From JBJYIN01 sp046237015 (lineage in GTDB: Bacteria > Pseudomonadota > Gammaproteobacteria > Enterobacterales > Enterobacteriaceae): a stretch of DNA of 64,000 nt. The translations under genes and the position numbers were made by a program. Location of the stretch: NCBI RefSeq assembly GCF_046237015.1, contig NZ_JBJYIN010000020.1, positions 1 through 64,000 of the forward strand. The letters are read 5' to 3'. The notes beneath the pieces were generated by a model. The model had not been told where the DNA came from. It made no database searches and saw only the letters and a program-made list of their open reading frames with translations. Of this stretch, positions 1 to 7,849 are shown one piece after another (the first letter of the stretch is position 1; each line of letters starts with the position of its first letter).

Positions 1-54
1 CTGGTAGAGAGTTTACTCACTTAGTCGCGTGTCCACTAATGCTGGGTAAGATCA

Positions 55-952
55 ATGATCCCTAAAACGCGGGATAAAAATCATGCCCGCAGACTGACAG
101 CCATGCTGATGCTTCATCGGGGGGAACTGGTCAGCGATGTTGTCAGAACACTCTGTTGTGCTCGTTCATCCGTTGGTCGCTGGATTAACTGGTTTACGCA
201 CTCAGGTATTGATGATCTTCCCCGCAGAATGCTCCCGACGCTGGCCTTTTGAGCATATCTGCACCCTGTTACGTGAACTAATAAAACATTCTCCCGGTGA
301 TTTTGGTTATCAACGTTAACGCTGGAACAGCGAATTAGTGGTAATAAAAATCAATGAGGTAACCGGGTGCTAGTTGCATGCCGGGACTGTGCATCGCTGG
401 CTGCCCTCTGCCGGACTGGTATGGCGCAGGGCAGCACTAACCCTGCGTATCCGCGATCCTCATGAGGATGAAAAAATGGCTACAATCCATAAAGCACTGG
501 GCGAATGCAGCGCAGAACACCTGGTCTTTTATGAGGATGAAGTGGATATCCATCCCAACCTCAAAATCGGCGCAGACTGGCAACTACGCGGACAGCAAAA
601 ACGAGTGGTCACACCGAGTCAGAATGAGAAATACTATCTTGCCGGAGCCTTACACAGCGACACAGGAAAGGTCAGTTACGTTGGTGGCAACAGCAAAAGT
701 TCGGCGCTGTTCATCAGGCTGCAGAAACACCTTAAAGCCACATATCGACGGGCAAAAACCATCACGCTCATCGTAGATAACTACATTATCCATAAAAGCC
801 GTGAAACACAGCGCTGGTTGAAAGCAAATCCCAAGTTCAGGGTAATTTACCAGTCAGTTTACTCGCTGTGGCAGTTGTTGAAAAAGGTCCGCCATTTTAT
901 GGAAGCCGCCAGCCCATTCCCCGGAGGAAAACATGGTCAGGAAAAAGTGTAG
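55..952 (+). pseudogene. IS630-family transposase, degraded
   Basis: Reading across frames gives an IS630-type DDE transposase. There is an N-terminal HTH part (ARRLTAMLMLHRG, SVGRWINWF), then FEHICTLLRELIKHSPGDFGYQR, then the catalytic region with VFYEDEVDIHPN and LIVDNYIIHKS. The gene is dead. A frameshift lies near 225-240, in-frame stops follow the GDFGYQR segment (TAA at about 317) and precede HAGTVHRW (TAG at about 371), and the third catalytic region is missing. The sequence jumps from RVIYQSVYS straight to WQLLKKVRHFME, where related transposases have a segment with a conserved Glu. The first residues are also absent, so the copy is truncated on the left, and I see no clear terminal inverted repeats. 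Family assignment is confident; the exact IS name is not given. Confidence 0.85.
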
Positions 953-988
953 CGGTATTAGGCGCAGCTATTTAGGAAAAGGAGAATA

Positions 989-1908
989 GGCTGTGTCCCG
1001 TAATTATTTTTTGTACAGTCCAGCATATATTGGAGCGGAAGAAGGCTTTTGCGTGGTCCGTTACGATTTCCTCGATGATGCATGGACGCTGGTTTATCCT
1101 CTGCTACCGCCTGAACGAGAAGCTTCCAGAACAGGCCGCCCCTATCTTGAGCACCGGCAGGTGATGAATGGTATTTTCTGGGGGGCTGTGTTCAGGTGCT
1201 CCCTAGCGGGATCTGTCCGCGCGCTATGGTAACTGGAAAACGATTTACAACCAGTTTAATCGATGGTCTAAAGCTGGGGTCATAAACTGTATTTTCAACA
1301 AATTACTTCAGATGTTGGATGAAAAGGAACTCCTTGACTGGGATGCCATCGCGCTGGATGGCAGTAATGTCCGTGCACTGAAAGCCGCTGCGGGGGCTAA
1401 AAAGAGTACCACGATGAACTCTACTGTCGTGGGTTGGGGCGCTCTAGAGGCGGCTTTGGCACCAAAATCCATCTGGCGACGGATCGCACAGCATTACCGC
1501 TGAGTTTTTGTCTGAGCGGTGGACTGGCCCACGAGAGCCGATATGCGGAAACCTTGCTTAACCGGATTGGGATTATCAGAAAAAGCGGGTACTTGAAATA
1601 GCGTCCGAGCGCGGTGCTGGATGATAAAGGGTACAAAAGCCATTCACTACGTTATTATTTGAAAATAAAAGGAATAAAAGCTGTAATTCCATTCAAGTCG
1701 AATGAAAAGGCCAGCCGGGAGAAGTGCCGAAAACTTGATATCAGAGGTACGAAAAACGTAATGTAGTTGAACGCTGTTTTGCTCGGCTGAAGGAACATCG
1801 CCGAATTGCAATCCGCTCGGGAAAAACAGCCAGAAACTACCTGAGTATGCTTAAGCTGGGCGCTATCCGTTTATTTTTAACGCGGTTTTAAAATTAATGG
1901 ACACACCC
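989..1908. mobile_element. IS5-family insertion element (IS427-like), 920 bp
   Basis: The element is bounded by imperfect terminal inverted repeats: left end GGCTGTGTCCCGTAATTATT, right end (reverse strand) GGGTGTGTCCATTAATTTT. The dinucleotide TA sits on both sides (987-988 and 1909-1910), as expected for the TA target duplication of this IS5 subgroup. The single transposase gene inside is broken. The element interrupts a reading frame: taking out 989-1908 plus one TA joins an open frame upstream of it to the membrane-protein fragment at 1911-2228. Confidence 0.8.
1053..1891 (+). pseudogene. IS5-family transposase, frameshifted
   Basis: Translation from a GTG gives the N-terminal block YDFLDDAWTLVYPLLPP and RTGRPYLEHRQVMNGIFW, typical of IS5/IS427 transposases. 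The frame then breaks near 1200-1230. It resumes with DWDAIALDGSNVRALKAAAG, which holds the first catalytic Asp, and breaks again near 1440-1500. It ends with a segment reading LKLGAIRLFLTRF before TAA. At least two frameshifts separate the blocks, so no full-length protein can be made unless by programmed frameshifting, which I see no signal for. Confidence 0.8.
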
Positions 1909-1910
1909 TA

Positions 1911-2228
1911 GATGCAGGGCTGAAGATTGCCCTCAGCGGCGCATTCGTCATTGGTGGCGTACTGCTTGAAGAGTACCTCAGCAAAACTCTCGGCGCGATG
2001 TTTACCGTTCTTCCCGGTGGGCTGATCACTACCCTAGTGGCTGCGCTGACGGGGTGCGTCACCGGCCTTGGTTCTGTATTAACAGTCTATATGCTCGATC
2101 GATTAGATCTGTTTGGTGCACAGCTCCAGCAGGAAGACAATGCAGTATTAACGATGTTACAGGACGGCAGGGCGCAGGCCGATGCGCGTTTACAGGCTTT
2201 GTTGGGGGCGGACCCGGAACCTATCTAA
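1911..2228 (+). pseudogene. 3' fragment of an unrecognised membrane protein
   Basis: The open frame beginning at the IS boundary encodes about 105 residues. They contain two strongly hydrophobic, glycine-rich stretches (LSGAFVIGGVLLEEYL and a longer segment around LPGGLITTLVAALTGCVTG), followed by LDRLDLFGAQLQQED and an acidic-polar tail. This looks like the C-terminal end of a multi-pass or glycine-zipper membrane protein. Only the 3' part remains, because the IS5-family element lies immediately upstream. In-silico removal of the IS extends the frame about 12 codons leftwards (to about 966) before a stop. I do not recognise the family. Confidence 0.45.
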
Positions 2229-2346
2229 ATACATCAAAGGCACCGAGGAGATATACGCAGAGAATTGGTGTTTGAAACATACACTACAAAAGAGTTCCAT
2301 TTGTACCAAATTGAATTTTTTTCGAAAATATGGCGGAATATTATAT

Positions 2347-3375
2347 ATGGATTTACATGGTCATTTGCTTTATGTAGATATTACCCAGATCTGTGGCATC
2401 GGCTGTGCGTTCTGCATGTATGCGGATAAGCACGTAACGGGTAAGAGTATGGTACTGTCAACGCAGGCACGTGACAACCTGTCGGCGCTCATTAATGATC
2501 CATCTGTAAAGCGTATTTCCGTGAGTGGCGAAGGTGAACCGCTCAATAACATTCATACCTTTTATGAGTTACTGGCGTTGTCCCGAGGGGGCAACAGCTT
2601 TGAGTTTATTACCAGCGGTTTTTTTCGCCATGAGAAGATGGAAAAGATCTTTGATGAGATCAATCGTCTTGTCTCCGCCAATGGTGATACCTGTAATATT
2701 CGCTTGAGTTCAGATAGCCACCATATTGAAAAAGTAAAATGGCGTGCACATGGATTTAGCCTGGATTATGTTCAGCGCAAAAAACCGTCATCGCTCAGTT
2801 TTTCATTTCGCTCAATTGATACCGATCGGGCCTTCACTCGCGAATATCTGGTGAGTGAACTGGCCTCATGGGGAATTAACGCCAGCATAAAGCCAGTCAG
2901 CGTACTGGAAGACAAATTATTAATAGGTGTGGACACGTTTAACATCGACTACAAAAATCTGGTTCATCCTGCAAGAGATACGCCGAAGGGGTATCTGGAC
3001 TTGCAGGGATATATTGCCGCGATTGAGTCGAAAGTGGATAAACCTTTTACCTTTGGTAGCCTGAACCGTGCACCCCAGCCCAATGGCATGGACGTGACAA
3101 TTAAACCCAACGGCGATGTGTTTCTGTACGGTATTGAGACCGAGCGTGTTGCAAATATCCATTCTGATGCGATCGACTGGCATCATCTGGCGAGTCATGT
3201 GCGGGATAATCCCTTGTCGCGCGCATTATATACCCAGCCGTTAACCGAATTGCTGGCGCGGCTGGAAGACACCCCGCAGCTTCGCGCGATCATCGCGACC
3301 GCCAATAATCCTTACTGGCTGGTCAAAGAGATGGGGAAGCATTCCGGGTTGCTTGAACAATGGAAGGCCGCATGA
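2347..3375 (+). CDS. radical SAM protein
   Basis: This is a 342-residue radical SAM enzyme. The canonical CxxxCxxC cluster motif (Cys16, Cys20, Cys23 in CGIGCAFC) would bind a [4Fe-4S] cluster and SAM. GEGEP (61-65) matches the SAM-binding GGE-type motif after strand beta2. No SPASM-type cysteine cluster is visible at the C terminus, so a single cluster is likely. I placed the start at ATG 2347, where MDLHGHLLYVDIT precedes the cluster and a GGCGGA ribosome site lies nearby; an in-frame extension to 2182 lacks protein-like character. It is the first of four translationally linked genes (stop overlaps the next start as ATGA). The substrate cannot be told. The neighbours (phosphoesterase, PRPP-loop protein, sugar transferase) suggest modification of a sugar- or nucleotide-like metabolite rather than a peptide. 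Confidence 0.88.
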   Translation: MDLHGHLLYVDITQICGIGCAFCMYADKHVTGKSMVLSTQARDNLSALINDPSVKRISVSGEGEPLNNIHTFYELLALSRGGNSFEFITSGFFRHEKMEKIFDEINRLVSANGDTCNIRLSSDSHHIEKVKWRAHGFSLDYVQRKKPSSLSFSFRSIDTDRAFTREYLVSELASWGINASIKPVSVLEDKLLIGVDTFNIDYKNLVHPARDTPKGYLDLQGYIAAIESKVDKPFTFGSLNRAPQPNGMDVTIKPNGDVFLYGIETERVANIHSDAIDWHHLASHVRDNPLSRALYTQPLTELLARLEDTPQLRAIIATANNPYWLVKEMGKHSGLLEQWKAA

Positions 3376-4217
3376 TTGATTCGCACTGCCACTCGTTCTA
3401 CTCGAAACATGCTGTAGGTACCATCGACGAACTTGTTTGTGCCTCGATTGCTGCGGGGGTGACGGTACTCACCATCACTGATCATGCTCCGTTCCCGGTG
3501 GATGCGCAGAACCGTTTGCTGGAATCGGAACTGGAGAGCTATTTCGCCGATATTGATAAGGCGCAGCAGACTTATAAAGGCGAGATCACGTTGCTACGCG
3601 GTCTGGAACTTGATTATATGCCAGGTACTGAGCGTTATAATCGGCGATTACTTGCACACTATCCGATGGATTTTGTCATCGGTTCAATTCACTACGTCAC
3701 TGTTGCCGAAGAGCCGATGGTGAAGGTCTGGGAACTGCCCCGATTAGCGGCAGCCTCCTTTCTGGACAAGTACTTTGCTCAGCTTGAAGCATTGCTGGAA
3801 AGCCAGTTGTTTGATGCGGTTGGGCATGCTGACACGCTACTGCGCGCAATCCCAGAGGATGTGTTTTTGCGTCGCTTTGAACCGCTGATTGCGTCGCTCG
3901 TACGCAGCGGTATCGCATATGAGCTGAATGCTTCGGGCCTACGTAAATCCAGCCTTGATCCTACGACGGGTAAAGAAATAACAGGAAGATGGTCCTATCC
4001 TTCCCGTGCTTTGCTTGAGAAATTACTGGGGAACAATGTGCCGTTGACCATCGGCTCCGATGCGCATGATCCGCGCGATGCCGGAGCGGGGATCGCCGAG
4101 TTGGTGGAGGCACTGAAGCCATTAGGGCTTCAATCCCTCAGCTATTATCAGCAGCGTAAACGCATTGATGTTCTGCTGGATGACCTTCAATTTCACACTG
4201 TGCCAGCGTCTCGCTAA
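3372..4217 (+). CDS. PHP-domain phosphoesterase (histidinol-phosphatase-like)
   Basis: This 281-residue protein has the polymerase-and-histidinol-phosphatase (PHP) metal-binding pattern throughout. It shows DSHCHS (His5, His7), TITDHAPF (Asp37, His38), GLELDYMPG, FVIGSIHYV, VGHADTLLR and the C-terminal SDAHDPRDAG. Length and motif order match HisK-type histidinol phosphatases, which hydrolyse phosphate monoesters with a metal cluster. No other histidine-biosynthesis gene is nearby, so a role in the local pathway is more likely than histidine synthesis. The start at 3372 overlaps the upstream stop (ATGA) and has GGAAGG just before it; a start 12 bases upstream (3360) is possible but lacks a ribosome site. 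It is very likely translationally coupled to the radical SAM gene. Confidence 0.87.
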   Translation: MIDSHCHSFYSKHAVGTIDELVCASIAAGVTVLTITDHAPFPVDAQNRLLESELESYFADIDKAQQTYKGEITLLRGLELDYMPGTERYNRRLLAHYPMDFVIGSIHYVTVAEEPMVKVWELPRLAAASFLDKYFAQLEALLESQLFDAVGHADTLLRAIPEDVFLRRFEPLIASLVRSGIAYELNASGLRKSSLDPTTGKEITGRWSYPSRALLEKLLGNNVPLTIGSDAHDPRDAGAGIAELVEALKPLGLQSLSYYQQRKRIDVLLDDLQFHTVPASR

Positions 4218-4228
4218 GGATCTTCACC

Positions 4229-5359
4229 ATGAATGGACTAAAAACCCTGCATTCACTTGAGTGGAACACGTTGCACAACGAACCGCTCGCAACCCAGTTG
4301 GCAATGTTTCGCCGGGCCAGTGCACAGATCAATGCGCAGGATGTTAAATCCGGTTTTCGCGCGTTCGCGACCGACTTGCTGGCACGCGGTTTGATCGACA
4401 TGTCCGATTACGTCGCTATTTTTGGTGGTAAGGCGCTGCATTATCTGACGCCGAATGTGACTGGATCATTTTGCGATATGCGTACCGGTGCTGATGCGAC
4501 AACATTGGCGGGCATTTATAGCCGTGCGAAATATGGTGGAGTGAGCGAGATACGCTATCTGGCGCGGTGCGTTATCGACTATCTTGCCGCAGAACTGGAT
4601 GACACCTCCTCCTCATGGTCAGGGTTGTTTTACCAGGCCAAAGAGGAGAGGGAGAGTGTTGTGATGATGACCACGGGTTGGCGTAATGTGCCTTCCACGG
4701 CCAATGTGCTCTACGATATCGTAGTTGAGGAAATTAATCTCACGTTGGCGCATAAAGGATTGCCCACCATTATCAACGTTAAACTTCCCAGGATTGCGCC
4801 TCCATGTGAAAATTACGCCAGCCTTAGCCAGGCCGAGCGCGATCGGGTCAATCTCGTGCAGGATCATGTGATCCCAGCGGAGAATTTTTACCGCTGGAGC
4901 GGCGTGCATGTCATTTTCGGAGATGACGTGCTGGTGACTGGGGCAACGGCGGACAAAGTGTTGTATGAATCGCTGTGTAACGGTGCCCGGTCATTTCGTG
5001 CCATTTACCCTGTGGCGCTAGATCCCCGGGTGGCATTAACTGATGCGTCGGTGGAGGATCGGCTGAACAGTGTGAGCGTAAAGCAGCATTTGGATGAAAA
5101 CGTCGCGCAACTGTTTTCTGCTCCGGGCTATCAGCCCATTTTGCGTGCGTTGCGTCTGTTATTTGGCGAAGACAACCGGGATAGTTTACCGGCTTTCCTG
5201 CCAAATGTGCCGGTGCTGACCTGGCTTAATCTGTACAAGTCTGCATTAAATAATGAGTTTTTGGCTCAGCCCGCATGCGCGCCATCACTGGTGATGCTCA
5301 GAACATATCTGATGCAAAATGGGCTGTTGTGTGAGAAAGGTAAGGTGCTGGTGAAATGA
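4229..5359 (+). CDS. phosphoribosyltransferase-like protein
   Basis: This is a 376-residue protein of uncertain family. The most informative segment is VIFGDDVLVTGAT (about residues 228-240), which fits the PRPP-binding loop of type I phosphoribosyltransferases (four hydrophobics, two acids, then TGxT). It is followed by a Rossmann-like helix and strand. The N-terminal 150 residues include KALHYLTPNVTGSFCDMRTGAD and no motif I recognise. There is no signal peptide or membrane segment. The gene starts 11 bases after the PHP gene with AAGGA upstream, and its TGA overlaps the next ATG. By analogy with other clusters containing orphan PRTases it may transfer or release a phosphoribosyl group on the pathway intermediate. 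That is inference from one motif plus context. Confidence 0.6.
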   Translation: MNGLKTLHSLEWNTLHNEPLATQLAMFRRASAQINAQDVKSGFRAFATDLLARGLIDMSDYVAIFGGKALHYLTPNVTGSFCDMRTGADATTLAGIYSRAKYGGVSEIRYLARCVIDYLAAELDDTSSSWSGLFYQAKEERESVVMMTTGWRNVPSTANVLYDIVVEEINLTLAHKGLPTIINVKLPRIAPPCENYASLSQAERDRVNLVQDHVIPAENFYRWSGVHVIFGDDVLVTGATADKVLYESLCNGARSFRAIYPVALDPRVALTDASVEDRLNSVSVKQHLDENVAQLFSAPGYQPILRALRLLFGEDNRDSLPAFLPNVPVLTWLNLYKSALNNEFLAQPACAPSLVMLRTYLMQNGLLCEKGKVLVK

Positions 5360-6147
5360 CGTCCGACACTATCCATTACGTCAGTTACTGGGAAAACGCA
5401 CCGGGTCAGATCATGCCGGCTTATGTTGCCCTAGCACTGGTTTCTATGCGCAGAGCTCTGGGCGATCGTTTTCTTCTGCTTACGCCGCGAACGGTAAGCG
5501 AGCACATCAATGCTGACATCATGAATAAAGCTTGGGCTTTTGAACCGCTGAGCTTTACGCTGGCGAACGGCATTGAAGCTATTGTGGCGAAGAGCGATTT
5601 CATTCGCATGGCGTTTGTGCATCGCTGGGGCGGGGCATGGTTGGATGCGGATACGTTGCTGTTTAGAGATCCGAGTATTGAGTTATTTCCGACAGGGCTG
5701 AGCCATAAATTGCACTGGCATAGCGAGTGTATTTTCGCGTCCCTGCCGGGGAACCCCATACTTGCGCAAGCCTTAGCTATAGGGCTTGAGAGCGAGAATC
5801 ACGCTTGGGGTAATCCTGGGAGAATCAAAAATATCATTGCCCAGGCTGCCGATGCTGCCATCCCGATTGGCGGGGAGGTCATCGATCCCGGATACTGTCC
5901 TCTTTACAACTTTGCTGGTTGCGAGGTGATGCGTCGCACCGATATTGCCGTCGGGGCGTTTTTGATTAACGACGTGGCCATTCTCAAACTTTACAACACC
6001 TATTTCCGGCGTACCGAAGCCCGGAGAGAAACCGTGGCTGAATTCCTAGCTGGTGGTTCGCTGCTGGCAAAACTGTTTTTGCATATTGAGGCTAATGCGG
6101 ATTACTGGGTTGATGAAAGTGACAAATTGATAGCTTCCGTTGCCTGA
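5356..6147 (+). CDS. DXD-containing glycosyltransferase (Gly_transf_sug family)
   Basis: This 263-residue cytosolic protein carries the signature of capsular or toxin-like sugar transferases (PF04488). The run KSDFIRMAFVHRWGGAWLDAD (written here in pieces: KSDFIRMAFVH, RWGGAWLDAD) ends in the LDAD motif that binds the metal and nucleotide sugar. The rest of the chain fits a single GT-A fold. It is the last gene of the radical SAM operon; its ATG overlaps the previous stop (ATGA). Its 3' 46 bases overlap the 3' end of the convergent glycosyltransferase gene. The expected activity is transfer of a sugar from a nucleotide donor to the product of the upstream enzymes or to an envelope glycan. The acceptor is unknown. 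Confidence 0.8.
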   Translation: MTSDTIHYVSYWENAPGQIMPAYVALALVSMRRALGDRFLLLTPRTVSEHINADIMNKAWAFEPLSFTLANGIEAIVAKSDFIRMAFVHRWGGAWLDADTLLFRDPSIELFPTGLSHKLHWHSECIFASLPGNPILAQALAIGLESENHAWGNPGRIKNIIAQAADAAIPIGGEVIDPGYCPLYNFAGCEVMRRTDIAVGAFLINDVAILKLYNTYFRRTEARRETVAEFLAGGSLLAKLFLHIEANADYWVDESDKLIASVA

Positions 6148-7676
6148 GTACCGCTTTCGCCCAGTACGATAGCCTCAGCGGGTAAGTGGAGTCGACAGTG
6201 CGTGGCGCCATTGAGGTTAATGCGTGGCGCGATTGCTTCGTGAATGGTCGGCGTCCGGCGGTGTGGCGAGCTATGGGCAATATACAGCCATGCGGGGATG
6301 CGTTCAGTTAAATGGCTGAATTCAAGTTCAATGCGCAGTAGATCGAATATCTCGGTAGTGCGTCCACTGGGAGTCCAGGCCAGCGGCGCGGTACGGTGAT
6401 CAGGGCGCACGACTGCGACAGGAACGCTGAATTCAAGGTTGATCGTGCCGGCATAACAGCCTGAAACTTCAGGAAATTTTTCACAGATTAAGGGCAGTTG
6501 TCGCGCCAGCGTACCCGTTGCTACCCCTAGCCCGGGGATGACTCTGGCGTTAAGCGACATGCTGTTTTTCGCTTCTGCTGGCAGCGTTAAGAGAGTCTGC
6601 AACGCGTTTATTAATGACGTTAGCGAAAAAGCATCCATATTTTTTTTGCCCGTACGACGGAGTGTGTCTGGCTGTTGCTCGCTGTAGATCACTTGTGTAA
6701 AAGGTGAGCGAGGCGGCAACCATGGGTTGTGTTGACCTGCAATCAACGGGTAGATCGCCACCAGCTTCGCTTTCAGGCCAACAGCCATATGCACAATGGC
6801 AGTATCCACACTAACAACTGCCTGCGCGCGGCGAATATATCCTGCAACCTTTTCGGGCGTTAGCCCATCGCACAACAATGCTACATTATCGCGTGCAACT
6901 GCGTTTTCCAGATGCTGTGCGCTGTGCAGCGTTGAAGGGCTGCAAAGAATGCCCACGGAATGGCTGGGAAATTCGTTGGCGATAGCTTGTAGAGCTGCGG
7001 TTGCCCGGGAAGGGGATAGCCCCTTGTCTCTTCGGCTGGCATAAGGATTAAAAAGTATTTGGGGGGAAAGTGCCGCAGGCGGGAGCTCGGCAGGCAACGG
7101 CACAATGTACTGGGTGTCGATCACTTTCGCGCCCAGATCCTGCAGAATATATTTGTACTGCTCCACGATATTGAGCGTGTTTGCAGCAAAACCCATTTTA
7201 CGATTCACACAGCGCAGTGAATCATCAAGGGAATAGATACTCGCCGGGCGGAGTAACCGCATAAAAACGATTTCGGCAGGTTGCAGTCGTCCAACCAGAT
7301 GAACAACGACATCGACATTACTTAGTTGGTTCACCAATCTGCGTAGTTCACCAAGCCCTGGATGCGGATTCGTAACGATGACGTCATCCACACCGAAGGT
7401 GTTGGTATGCATTTCAGCTAACTCGTTAACCGTAAGTACAGTCAATCGGGCATTGAGCTTACGTGATTCGCGAAAAAAGAAAGAAGATACGATGGAGTCG
7501 CCCAATTTTGCGTCCCAGCGAAGCAGAAGAATATGCAGTTTTTCGCCGGGGCTTTTCGTGGGCAGAGGCTTGTCCGCCAGCAGGCGAAATATCAACCTGG
7601 AAACCGCTTTGCGTAAAATCTGAAAACTTATCAATATGCTCACCAGTCTTTTGCTCAGGGGGCCGATCCCGGCCAC
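6102..7676 (-). CDS. GT9 glycosyltransferase fused to a RibK/DUF120-like domain
   Basis: This is a 524-residue two-part protein. Residues about 46-365 form a GT-B glycosyltransferase of family 9 (heptosyltransferase type): ILLLRWDAKLGDSIVSS at the N terminus and VSVDTAIVHMAVGLKAKLVAIY (in part, DTAIVHMAVG at 291-300) at the donor site. Residues about 376-500 are not part of GT9 enzymes. They read ARVIPGLGVATG, then YAGTINLEF (408-416), then IHEAIAPR and a polar end. This order matches archaeal CTP-dependent riboflavin kinase (DUF120: G-x-V-x-S-G-L-G, then GTLN, then EIIAP). The start is a GTG at 7676 with only a poor ribosome site; a downstream start is possible. The gene converges on, and overlaps by 46 bases, the radical SAM operon. 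The DUF120 match was made by eye. Confidence 0.75.
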   Translation of the reverse strand: MAGIGPLSKRLVSILISFQILRKAVSRLIFRLLADKPLPTKSPGEKLHILLLRWDAKLGDSIVSSFFFRESRKLNARLTVLTVNELAEMHTNTFGVDDVIVTNPHPGLGELRRLVNQLSNVDVVVHLVGRLQPAEIVFMRLLRPASIYSLDDSLRCVNRKMGFAANTLNIVEQYKYILQDLGAKVIDTQYIVPLPAELPPAALSPQILFNPYASRRDKGLSPSRATAALQAIANEFPSHSVGILCSPSTLHSAQHLENAVARDNVALLCDGLTPEKVAGYIRRAQAVVSVDTAIVHMAVGLKAKLVAIYPLIAGQHNPWLPPRSPFTQVIYSEQQPDTLRRTGKKNMDAFSLTSLINALQTLLTLPAEAKNSMSLNARVIPGLGVATGTLARQLPLICEKFPEVSGCYAGTINLEFSVPVAVVRPDHRTAPLAWTPSGRTTEIFDLLRIELEFSHLTERIPAWLYIAHSSPHRRTPTIHEAIAPRINLNGATHCRLHLPAEAIVLGESGTQATEAINLSLSSTQ

Positions 7677-7849
7677 ACGGTTTTTTCAGGGTGATGCGGC
7701 GTATTCTAATTAGCCTCAAACTCCATCTTGCTGCCAATTGGGAAGCGCAATAGCAAGCGAGGTGAGCTAAGATTCGGTCAAAGCCATTATTAACAGGACG
7801 GTAAGCAACTAACGGTTTATACCGACCAAGGAACACAAATGCACCTAAA

